A stretch of DNA of 8,143 bases from Candidatus Stahliibacteriota bacterium. GTDB lineage: Bacteria; Hydrothermota; Tepidihabitantia; SM23-42. The notes below the pieces were generated by a model. That model had not been told where the DNA came from, did not search any database, and worked only from the letters and a program-made list of their open reading frames with translations. Shown here one piece after another: positions 1-6,323 of this stretch. The translations under genes and the position numbers were made by a program. The stretch lies in contig JAUWLY010000118.1 in assembly GCA_030613445.1 (NCBI GenBank), forward strand, positions 1 through 8,143, given 5' to 3'. Position 1 is the first letter of the stretch. The number at the start of each line of letters is the position of its first letter.

Positions 1-427
1 TGAAAAGAGCGGTGTTAAAATAGTAGAAATAACTCTACATATTGGTCCTGGAACATTCAAACCGATCAGAACTGAAAATATTGAAGAACATAAAATGGAG
101 GCAGAATATTATGAGATATCCAAAGATGTTGTTGAAAGAATCAACAGTGCCAAACGGGTTTTTGCAGTAGGAACATCAGTATGTCGTGCATTAGAAACAT
201 ATGTGAAAACCAGAGCATTGACCGGTCTTGCTGACCTGTTTATCTATCCAGGACACAAATTCAGGATAATGGATTGTCTGATCACAAATTTCCATATGCC
301 TGGCTCAACCCCTCTACTTTTGGTCTGCGCATTTGCATCAAAGCCTGCAATATTTGAGGCATACAAACAAGCAGTTGAAAAAAAGTACCGGTTTTTATCT
401 TATGGCGACGCAATGATAATTCTATAA
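1..427 (+). CDS. queA: S-adenosylmethionine:tRNA ribosyltransferase-isomerase QueA, C-terminal part
   Basis: QueA transfers and isomerises the ribosyl group of S-adenosylmethionine onto 7-aminomethyl-7-deazaguanine in tRNA, giving epoxyqueuosine, the penultimate step of queuosine synthesis in the cytoplasm. The frame is open from base 2, so the gene begins outside the window; about 141 C-terminal residues are present of a family length near 340-360. Family landmarks in order are LHIGPGTFKPI, EEHKMEAEYYEI, FAVGTSVCRALE, IYPGHKFRIMD, LITNFHMPGST and the terminal YRFLSYGDAMIIL, all close to known QueA blocks. The protein stops right after the SYGDAM motif, where many homologues run on for several residues. 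The usual VGTTSVR-type segment reads VGTSVCR, a local divergence. It is a housekeeping gene with no functional tie to the secretion genes downstream. Confidence 0.95.
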   Translation, partial: EKSGVKIVEITLHIGPGTFKPIRTENIEEHKMEAEYYEISKDVVERINSAKRVFAVGTSVCRALETYVKTRALTGLADLFIYPGHKFRIMDCLITNFHMPGSTPLLLVCAFASKPAIFEAYKQAVEKKYRFLSYGDAMIIL

Positions 428-463
428 CAGATAGCAGATAACAGATATGGGATGACAGATAGA
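428..463 (+). repeat. Degenerate CAGATA-type short tandem repeat after queA
   Basis: Directly after the queA stop codon the sequence holds several near copies of a 7-8 base unit: ACAGATA, GCAGATA, ACAGATA and, after a variant stretch, ACAGATA again. There is no coding potential on either strand that looks real. Related motifs lie just after the C25 peptidase stop (on the opposite strand) and just after the PorV stop. Whether this is a family of junction repeats or chance low complexity cannot be settled from one window. Confidence 0.5.
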
Positions 464-471
464 AGTAGTTG

Positions 472-505
472 TCCGCTTTATCCTGCCCTTTTACAAAAAA
501 GCGGA
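472..505. repeat. Inverted repeat, 8-bp arms (TCCGCTTT / AAAGCGGA)
   Basis: The arms at 472-479 and 498-505 are perfect complements separated by 18 bases. No T-run follows the right arm, so it is not a standard intrinsic terminator for queA. It sits 12 bases before a second, longer inverted repeat, and the two may belong to one structured element. Confidence 0.5.
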
Positions 506-517
506 ATTCATTGGGCA

Positions 518-567
518 TTGCCTGATAAACCCCGCTCATCCACGATGGGCTTGGGTAAATCAGGCAA
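518..567. repeat. Long imperfect palindrome, about 20 paired bases
   Basis: The outer arms TTGCCTGAT (518-526) and ATCAGGCAA (559-567) are perfect 9-base complements. Inside them ACCC (529-532) pairs with GGGT (553-556). An inner stem GCTCATC (534-540) pairs with GATGGGC (544-550) with one G-T wobble around a 3-base loop. Small internal loops separate the blocks. There is no following T-run. It could be an mRNA-end stabilising hairpin for queA, a small dispersed palindromic repeat of the REP/MITE sort, or part of a structured RNA; the sequence alone does not choose between these. Confidence 0.65.
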
Positions 568-632
568 GTACAATCTTTAAAGGTTTTCAGCATGTCCGAC
601 TTAACAATTATTTTGCGTCAAAAAAGTTAGCC

Positions 633-660
633 TTGACAACAAAGAATATTTGCTTATAAT
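633..660 (+). promoter_or_regulatory. Sigma-70-type promoter for the C25 peptidase gene
   Basis: A perfect -35 TTGACA at 633-638 and a perfect -10 TATAAT at 655-660 are separated by 16 bases. Transcription would start near 667, giving a leader of only about 20 bases before the ATG at 686. No operator-like dyad overlaps the hexamers. Both hexamers match the consensus exactly, so basal expression is expected to be strong if the host sigma factor reads this consensus. Confidence 0.8.
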
Positions 661-674
661 TATTTATACAAAAG

Positions 675-680
675 AAGAGG
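675..680 (+). promoter_or_regulatory. Ribosome binding site fixing the C25 gene start
   Basis: AAGAGG lies five bases before the ATG at 686. It decides the start: the frame is also open from a TTG at 650, but that codon lies before the end of the -10 hexamer and would not be transcribed. Confidence 0.7.
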
Positions 681-685
681 CGGTG

Positions 686-3600
686 ATGAAGAAAGTATTA
701 GTATTATGTGTATGCGTAATCGGCATTTTGAGCGCTGGTTGGAAAAGGGTTATGGGGTCATCTGATGCACCCCTGCTACCAGAAAAAGAGGTGATGAAAT
801 CAGACACCCTGGGTGTTTTCATTAGAACCGCAGTCTTCGGTTTTAATGAACAGGATACCACAGTTGATAATAAAGATTTTAAACGTATTACAATTCCTGA
901 AGAACTCATTGATTGGGATACCATAAATGCTGGTAAGCCGCAGATTCCTTATATCAGGTTATTAATTGCAGTGCCTGATTCTTGTGATTTTAATATTACT
1001 GTTTATGAATCTGATTATACACTATTTGAAGATTATCTAATATATCCTATACCGCGTATTGTTTTTGAAACTGACACTTCTGGATGCGTTTATTCCAGAG
1101 AAGTATATACTTATGATACCACATTTTATCAAAAGGATACCCTTTATCCGGATAAATTCTATGAAGTGAATAGTGATGGTCACTGGCGTGACCAGCGGGT
1201 ACTTGAGGTATTATTGTATCCGGTTCAATTCAACCCGCAGCAAAAACTGATGTATTTTTATAATGGATTAGATTTAAGAATTGAGTATTCAGGTGAGGTT
1301 TTTGAAAATGAGAAAGGTTTAGGTCCGTTTGAAGATATTGGTAGAGAGATATTACTAAACTATCCGGGCATTGACCAAGAACTGCCATCACGTGATCCGC
1401 CGGCAGTTTATTATTATACTGATTTAAAAGATACTGATAATGTTGCAGATTATATTATTGTTACGCATCAAGATTTTCTCGGAGATGAGATTGATTCGCT
1501 CAAGATTCATGAGTTTGCCCAGTGGCGGGTTGACCATAATCAGTTTGATGTTGGGATTGTGAAGATGGTTGATGTATATGAAGAGTTTTTGATTCAATTT
1601 CCTCCGGATTCTGCCAAAGCTCTGCGTGATTTCCTTATTTACGCTTACAATAACTGGCATGGTTATTCATTTACTGACGATCATTTTGCTTATTGTCTAT
1701 TCATTGGCGACTGGAACTATGTACCGACCAGATTATATTGGGTATATTTGGGTGGGACCCGGCTCGCTGCTGATGAGGATTATTTCATAGATTTAATACC
1801 AGGTTCTAATGACGAAATCATGCTTGGTCGCTGGCCAGTTAAAGCGAATACTCAAGATTTAATTACCATTGTCCAAAAGACGATAGATTATGAACAATTA
1901 CCAACACTCGGTGACTGGCGTCGTAGGGGGTTACTCATTGCAGGGATTGATCCAGTGCAAGGTAACATTTTTGACCCTTGTATTGAGGAATCCAAGCCAT
2001 ATTTTTCAGATATTGGGTATGATACTCTAATTGTCCGTAGATCACAATTGTCTGTGAATCAATATCAGGATAGTATAACCAATTTTTTGAATCACGGTGA
2101 AATTCTTACAGTTTATTATGATCATGGTGGCGAACAGAACTGGCAGGCGTATGATTATACATATTTAATAAATCTTGAGAATGGAAATAAGTTGCCTGTG
2201 GTTCTGAGTATGGCTTGTTTGACCGGGTCATTTCAATGGGACTGTGTTAATCCCGATCACAAGTGTTTTGGTGAGTATTTTCTCTTTAATAGTAATGGCG
2301 GTTGTATTGCATTCTATGGTGCAACACGAGTAACACACGGACTCTCATTTAATGACGCTTTAAGAACTTTGAATAATATGCTGCGTTACCAGGACTGGAT
2401 TCTTGGTAAGAGTTTAGTCAATCTTTTATATAGAAAAGACTACTGTCTTCTTGGTGACCCGGCACTTGATCTTGGCGATTATACGGCATATCATGATTTA
2501 CCCGATTTAGTGGTCAGACCGCAGGATATTGATATTTCCTTAGAAGATCCTTATCCTTATCCTAATAGCAATGATATAATTCCTATCCGGGCAAAGATCT
2601 TTAATATTGGTGGTGCTGCGGCATATAATATTGATGTTGAGTTTAAAATTGTATTAGACGAAGACACTATATATAAAAATACAGTAGTGATTGATGAAAT
2701 TCAACCCCGATGTTCAGTAGATACAACAGTATATTGGAATACAGCACTCACCCATCCGGATTATTATGGTGAAATTGGTGATTGTGAATTTATCGTTACC
2801 GCAGATCCAGAAGATCCGGATGATGAAATTGCAGAATCATGGGAAGGAAATAATACATCTTCGATAACAAAAAAAGGTGCGCTGTATCCATATGAATCGG
2901 GTGGGCCAAAGAGGGTAAGCAGATTTTCTCAGCCGGCAATTGCGAATCTTGATGGTATAAGAACGGCAGAAATCGTTTATCCAAGCTTGGATTCGGTATA
3001 TGTTTTTGACCCGGAAGGCAATCTGGTTTTGCCCTGGCCTAAATATTTCAAAGATGTTTATGGTGTAGTTCTTGGCGATATTGATAACGATGATGATATT
3101 GATATCATTGCAGTTTCTCCTGATTCAATTAAGGCATATGATTATCAGGGTAATATTATGTGGCAAGAAAAGATTCCAGTAGATGACCATGTCTTCACTG
3201 GTTTACCTGCACTTGGCAATATTGACTTTGAACCAGGGAATTTCCCGGAAATTATTATTCCTGCCCGACCGATAACTTTTGCTCCGCCGGTTTTTGCGAA
3301 GATTCTTGTTTACAGATATGATGGCGTGCTGGAACATACATTCACCAGTTCTCAAGGCGTAGGAGGAGGAGGTACATTAAGTGAATTTTTGCTCCTCAGT
3401 GGTGTTTCAACTGGGAACGTGACAGGTTATGGTAATGACGAAATCATAATATCCTATGGCAAAGACCCTTCTGAACTCTACACGGAGATTTTTGATAATA
3501 CTGGTTCGGTTGCTGTTCTTGATTACGGCAGCAACAGAATGATCTCGGCATTAGTGGATTTAGATAACGACAATTATGTTGATATAATTACTGGCGGTGA

Positions 3601-4141
3601 AGATGGTAAAATCAGGGCATATGATGCAGCAGATAATATACTCTTATGGGAGCGTCAAACTGAAGGGCCAATCAATTCCTCGCCCGCAGTTGGAGATATT
3701 CATCCTATTTATAATACGCTTGAGATTACCTTTGGTAATGATGCAAGTGAGATTCATTTGCGGGAAAAAGATTATGGTGATAATATTCCCCCCTGGTGGT
3801 ATACAATCGATCCAGGCACAACGGTCAGAACCTCGCCGGCAATCGCCAATATCAATGGCGACAGCTATCTAGATATTATCATCGGTGCTAATAACGGTTA
3901 CGTATATGCATTCAAACACACAATGGAAAGAATTGCCCCTTATCCACTACCCCTGTTTGGCACTCCTTCATCTCCTGTAATCGGCGATATTGACGGTGAT
4001 AGAAAGAGCGAAATGATTTTAGCCTCTGATGATGGCTATCTGCATGTCTGGGAAAATATGGATAGTAAGGTTTTGCCTTATCTGCTTGAATGGCCTCAGT
4101 TTCATCACGATTATCAGAGGACCGGTTTATACGGTTGGTAA
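686..4141 (+). CDS. Gingipain-type C25 cysteine peptidase with CARDB and FG-GAP repeat domains
   Basis: A probable secreted or cell-surface cysteine protease of 1151 residues, started at the ATG with a well-placed ribosome site. Residues 1-20 form a signal peptide (MKK then a hydrophobic run). Residues about 75-210 resemble the C25 propeptide (AGKPQIP, then YPVQFNPQQ), so it is likely made as a zymogen. The peptidase spans about 255-600: DYIIVTHQDF, FIGDWNYVP, EIMLGRWPV, then the presumed catalytic His480 in YYDHGGEQNW and Cys511 in SMACLTGSF. Residues about 608-728 look like a CARDB immunoglobulin-type domain. From about 745 to the end there are eight FG-GAP/VCBS-like repeats, spaced mostly 44-51 residues, several with Asp-rich calcium-type loops (GDIDNDDD, VDLDNDN, GDIDGD). 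The protein ends WPQFHHDYQRTGLYGW with no T9SS sorting domain. It is about the size of the sortase PorU but the propeller tail argues for an effector. Substrate unknown. Confidence 0.88.
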   Translation: MKKVLVLCVCVIGILSAGWKRVMGSSDAPLLPEKEVMKSDTLGVFIRTAVFGFNEQDTTVDNKDFKRITIPEELIDWDTINAGKPQIPYIRLLIAVPDSCDFNITVYESDYTLFEDYLIYPIPRIVFETDTSGCVYSREVYTYDTTFYQKDTLYPDKFYEVNSDGHWRDQRVLEVLLYPVQFNPQQKLMYFYNGLDLRIEYSGEVFENEKGLGPFEDIGREILLNYPGIDQELPSRDPPAVYYYTDLKDTDNVADYIIVTHQDFLGDEIDSLKIHEFAQWRVDHNQFDVGIVKMVDVYEEFLIQFPPDSAKALRDFLIYAYNNWHGYSFTDDHFAYCLFIGDWNYVPTRLYWVYLGGTRLAADEDYFIDLIPGSNDEIMLGRWPVKANTQDLITIVQKTIDYEQLPTLGDWRRRGLLIAGIDPVQGNIFDPCIEESKPYFSDIGYDTLIVRRSQLSVNQYQDSITNFLNHGEILTVYYDHGGEQNWQAYDYTYLINLENGNKLPVVLSMACLTGSFQWDCVNPDHKCFGEYFLFNSNGGCIAFYGATRVTHGLSFNDALRTLNNMLRYQDWILGKSLVNLLYRKDYCLLGDPALDLGDYTAYHDLPDLVVRPQDIDISLEDPYPYPNSNDIIPIRAKIFNIGGAAAYNIDVEFKIVLDEDTIYKNTVVIDEIQPRCSVDTTVYWNTALTHPDYYGEIGDCEFIVTADPEDPDDEIAESWEGNNTSSITKKGALYPYESGGPKRVSRFSQPAIANLDGIRTAEIVYPSLDSVYVFDPEGNLVLPWPKYFKDVYGVVLGDIDNDDDIDIIAVSPDSIKAYDYQGNIMWQEKIPVDDHVFTGLPALGNIDFEPGNFPEIIIPARPITFAPPVFAKILVYRYDGVLEHTFTSSQGVGGGGTLSEFLLLSGVSTGNVTGYGNDEIIISYGKDPSELYTEIFDNTGSVAVLDYGSNRMISALVDLDNDNYVDIITGGEDGKIRAYDAADNILLWERQTEGPINSSPAVGDIHPIYNTLEITFGNDASEIHLREKDYGDNIPPWWYTIDPGTTVRTSPAIANINGDSYLDIIIGANNGYVYAFKHTMERIAPYPLPLFGTPSSPVIGDIDGDRKSEMILASDDGYLHVWENMDSKVLPYLLEWPQFHHDYQRTGLYGW

Positions 4142-4145
4142 TAAA

Positions 4146-5624
4146 TTGAATAAATTGCTGCAACATTTACTTATCTGCTGCTTACTGCCTACTGCTTACC
4201 CCCTGCTGCTTTACGCCTATCCTCCTGGCTGGTCAGATGATATACTGTTAACACCTGAGGACGATATGCAACGGAGTAGTCCTGATCTTGATGTTGATAC
4301 CTATAATAATGTCTGGGCGGTGTGGGACAGTGGTAGCTGGGTTAATAATACTGCAGAAATTCTCTATACAAAAAGAGATAGCCTTGGTGATAGTTTAATT
4401 CCAGAGACAAATATTTCAAGTAATGTTCCTTATTCACATCTACCAAAGATTGCAGTTGATGCCTCAAATAATATTCAGTTTATCTGGCGTGAAGCATCGC
4501 CTCAGGGTTTGGGTATTGGTCACACAAAACTTGCCAATGATGGTTCAGAAATTGTGCCCTCGCATTTAGCCGTGAGTGGAGCAGGAGGAGGAGGTACCAA
4601 CCGTCCTGAAATGGTTTTGAATAAATACAATGAGATAAACATCATCTGGGATGAATTACCATCAGGCTATCATCAAATGAATTATACAAAACTGGACACT
4701 CTTGGTGATCCGGTTATTGCAAAAATACGCGTATCTTTGGAAAATGTCAATGCGCTTTGGCCTGGCATTGGGGTTGATAGTTTTGCCAACAATCATATGG
4801 CATATCGGACCGATGATACTGTGAGTGCATATCGTCTGACCTATACGAAGTTGGATAAAGATGGTAATGTTTTGATTGATAACAAATTTTTTGGATTTGG
4901 TTATCTTCCAACAATGATTGCTGACCGAAGTCAAAATATTCATATGGTTTATGGTGACCATACCGGGCCAGGTATTAGTATTGAATATCTTAAACTCGAC
5001 CAGGAAGCTAATATTCTTGTTGGACCCATAACACTTAGCACATACGAAAATAACAATTGTCCCCATATAGCAATGGATTCTTTGCAGTATCTGCACGTTG
5101 TCTGGCATCTGGAAGACCCGATGGGCATTATGTATACAAAGATTGATACCTTAGGCGATTTTGTAATTTCGCCGATAATGGTAGTTTATCCACCAGATGC
5201 AGTTTGGCCAGCACTTCCTCGTATTGCGGTAGATTACAGTAATCGTCTCCATCTTGTCTGGATGGATCAAAGATTAGGTAGCGAAGACATTTATTACAAA
5301 CGCGGCGAGAATGTTGGTATAAAAGAAACTGAACAATTAAAAACCGTAAACCTTCCAAGAATTACTGTATTCCCGAATCCCTTTTCAAGGCTGACAAAAA
5401 TCAGCTTTGGCAATGTGCAAGGAGCAAAGAGCATAGGGTTAAAAATCTACGATGCGAGTGGAAGATTAGTACGACAATTCGACTATCCGACTATAAGACA
5501 ATCCGACCATATCGTCTGGACTGGTACTGATGATATCGGCAATCACCTCCCTGCTGGAGTCTATTTCATTCAGTTAGACACCGATAAATTTAAAACCACA
5601 ATAAAAATTGTAAAGTTGGATTAA
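4146..5624 (+). CDS. Secreted seven-repeat propeller-like protein with T9SS type A sorting domain
   Basis: About 492 residues if started at the TTG at 4146, four bases after the C25 stop, suggesting co-transcription and perhaps translational coupling. The start is uncertain: there is no clear ribosome site, and the frame is open further upstream inside the C25 gene. This start gives a plausible hydrophobic signal peptide ending near LLLYA. Seven repeats begin near residues 46, 100, 154, 206, 255, 306 and 358, each with a P-x-IAVD-x-x-NN-x-HLVW-like strand followed by a YTKLDTLGD-like strand; the last copy is shortened to IYYKRGENVG. The 49-54 residue period fits a seven-bladed beta-propeller, BNR/sialidase-like in style, but no catalytic residues are claimed. 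Residues about 405-492 match a T9SS C-terminal domain: VFPNPFS, LKIYDASGRLVRQF, VWTGTDD, LPAGVYFIQL, KIVKLD. FlgD-type immunoglobulin folds look similar, but with PorV nearby a sorting role is favoured. Binding target unknown. Confidence 0.83.
   Translation: MNKLLQHLLICCLLPTAYPLLLYAYPPGWSDDILLTPEDDMQRSSPDLDVDTYNNVWAVWDSGSWVNNTAEILYTKRDSLGDSLIPETNISSNVPYSHLPKIAVDASNNIQFIWREASPQGLGIGHTKLANDGSEIVPSHLAVSGAGGGGTNRPEMVLNKYNEINIIWDELPSGYHQMNYTKLDTLGDPVIAKIRVSLENVNALWPGIGVDSFANNHMAYRTDDTVSAYRLTYTKLDKDGNVLIDNKFFGFGYLPTMIADRSQNIHMVYGDHTGPGISIEYLKLDQEANILVGPITLSTYENNNCPHIAMDSLQYLHVVWHLEDPMGIMYTKIDTLGDFVISPIMVVYPPDAVWPALPRIAVDYSNRLHLVWMDQRLGSEDIYYKRGENVGIKETEQLKTVNLPRITVFPNPFSRLTKISFGNVQGAKSIGLKIYDASGRLVRQFDYPTIRQSDHIVWTGTDDIGNHLPAGVYFIQLDTDKFKTTIKIVKLD
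4171..4199 (+). repeat. Tandem 7-base repeat inside the presumed signal-peptide region
   Basis: Three adjacent 7-mers, TGCTTAC (4179-4185), TGCCTAC (4186-4192) and TGCTTAC (4193-4199), follow TTATCTGC. Read on the minus strand these are GTAAGCA / GTAGGCA units and the 9-mer AGCAGATAA, which also occurs at 433-441 after queA. The repeat lies in the part of the reading frame that encodes the hydrophobic leader of the propeller protein, so low-complexity DNA may have supplied, or may merely imitate, its signal peptide. Confidence 0.5.
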
Positions 5625-5642
5625 CTATTTATTTTTTGCATT

Positions 5643-6290
5643 TCAGAAATTGTAGCGCACGCCTAAACTCAATGCAAAATCTGCACTGCGCTTTTTTTCA
5701 CTGACCATAAAACCTGAGACAGTTAATGGAGATGCTTCATGAGTTGTGTTGCCGATGAGGGCAAGAATTATATTCAATTTTTTGATATTAAAATCAGTAC
5801 CGCAACCAAAAGAAATGACTGGTAGTGCAGATATAGGTACACCGCCAATATCAAAATACTGTAAATGGAAAATTACGCCGGCACGCAATGGAATAAATGT
5901 CCTGAAACCTATGTTGGCTCCTGCACGAACCTTGCAATAGTTCCAATTACTAGTGGCATTTATTCCGCCAAATAAACCTGCCTCAAGACGCCACAATCGG
6001 ACATCAATCCCCGCTGTTACACCACCAGAGCCTGTAAATGGACTATCCAGGGTATTTTGATAAACTGAATCATCTTTTTCAAAATCATATACGACCAATT
6101 TAGCATGTCCTGAAATCACTTTATTAACTGTATCAACAACGAGGTTATCATCCTCAAACCTTAACATTGGAAGTTGTGTAGGAATTGAAGTAATAAGTTC
6201 CCAATCCCCACTGATAAATGTTGGAAAATTAAATTCTCCACAGATCCCAAGACTCACTGAACGCCATTCTTTTTTTAATCCATAATACAA
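5643..6290 (-). CDS. Outer-membrane barrel protein, C-terminal segment (after in-frame TAG)
   Basis: 215 residues if begun at the TTG at 6290; this is probably not a true start, since no ribosome site precedes it and the frame continues upstream to the TAG through 11 more barrel-like codons. The segment has long amphipathic strands (LRAGVIFHLQYFDIGG, SADFALSLGVRYNF) and ends in a Phe-terminated beta-signal recognised by the BAM machinery. There is no signal peptide, so on its own it could not be exported. It is best read as the second half of the interrupted gene. It ends 18 bases from the convergent propeller gene. Confidence 0.6.
   Translation of the reverse strand: MYYGLKKEWRSVSLGICGEFNFPTFISGDWELITSIPTQLPMLRFEDDNLVVDTVNKVISGHAKLVVYDFEKDDSVYQNTLDSPFTGSGGVTAGIDVRLWRLEAGLFGGINATSNWNYCKVRAGANIGFRTFIPLRAGVIFHLQYFDIGGVPISALPVISFGCGTDFNIKKLNIILALIGNTTHEASPLTVSGFMVSEKKRSADFALSLGVRYNF
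5654..5698 (+). terminator. Weak candidate intrinsic terminator for the C25/propeller unit
   Basis: AGCGCA (5654-5659) and TGCGCT (5687-5692) can pair, and the stem is followed by seven T residues (5692-5698, the first of them shared with the stem). The 27-base loop is long and the stem short, so the call is weak. It lies within the 3' end of the convergent barrel gene, about 30 bases after the propeller-gene stop, where a terminator would be expected. Confidence 0.3.
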
Positions 6291-6323
6291 TGAAGAGAGA
6301 TAAAAATCTACCTGCGCATTACC

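Noticed and set aside
282..593. Minus-strand open frame of 103 codons
   Set aside because: It overlaps the well-supported queA end and then reads through the intergenic palindromes; no ribosome site or recognisable domain. Its protein-like look near 480-570 comes from the palindromic block.
3361..3380. AGGAGG as the ribosome site of an internal start in the C25 gene
   Set aside because: No start codon at suitable spacing leads to a credible protein; the motif is explained by glycine codons.
3597..3872. Plus-strand open frame of 91 codons within the C25 gene
   Set aside because: Out-of-frame shadow of the FG-GAP repeats; no independent start signal or domain.
686..4141. Identification of the C25 protein as the T9SS sortase PorU
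   Set aside because: The length is similar and a PorV-family gene is near, but CARDB plus an eight-repeat FG-GAP tail and the SMACLTGSF catalytic segment fit effector-type C25 peptidases better, and porV is convergent rather than directly downstream.
4662..5108. Minus-strand open frame of 148 codons inside the propeller gene
   Set aside because: Fully antisense to a repeat protein with a clear seven-fold pattern; the composition looks like a shadow frame and no start signals are seen.
5598..5637. ACAAT-AAAA-ATTGT hairpin followed by a T-rich stretch as a terminator
   Set aside because: Only five A/T-rich pairs plus one G-C, within coding sequence, and the T-run is about 20 bases away; too weak.
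5634..5679. TTTTGCATT / AATGCAAAA inverted repeat across the convergent junction
   Set aside because: Nine A/T-rich pairs with a 28-base loop and no T-run on either transcript; may be chance in AT-rich DNA.
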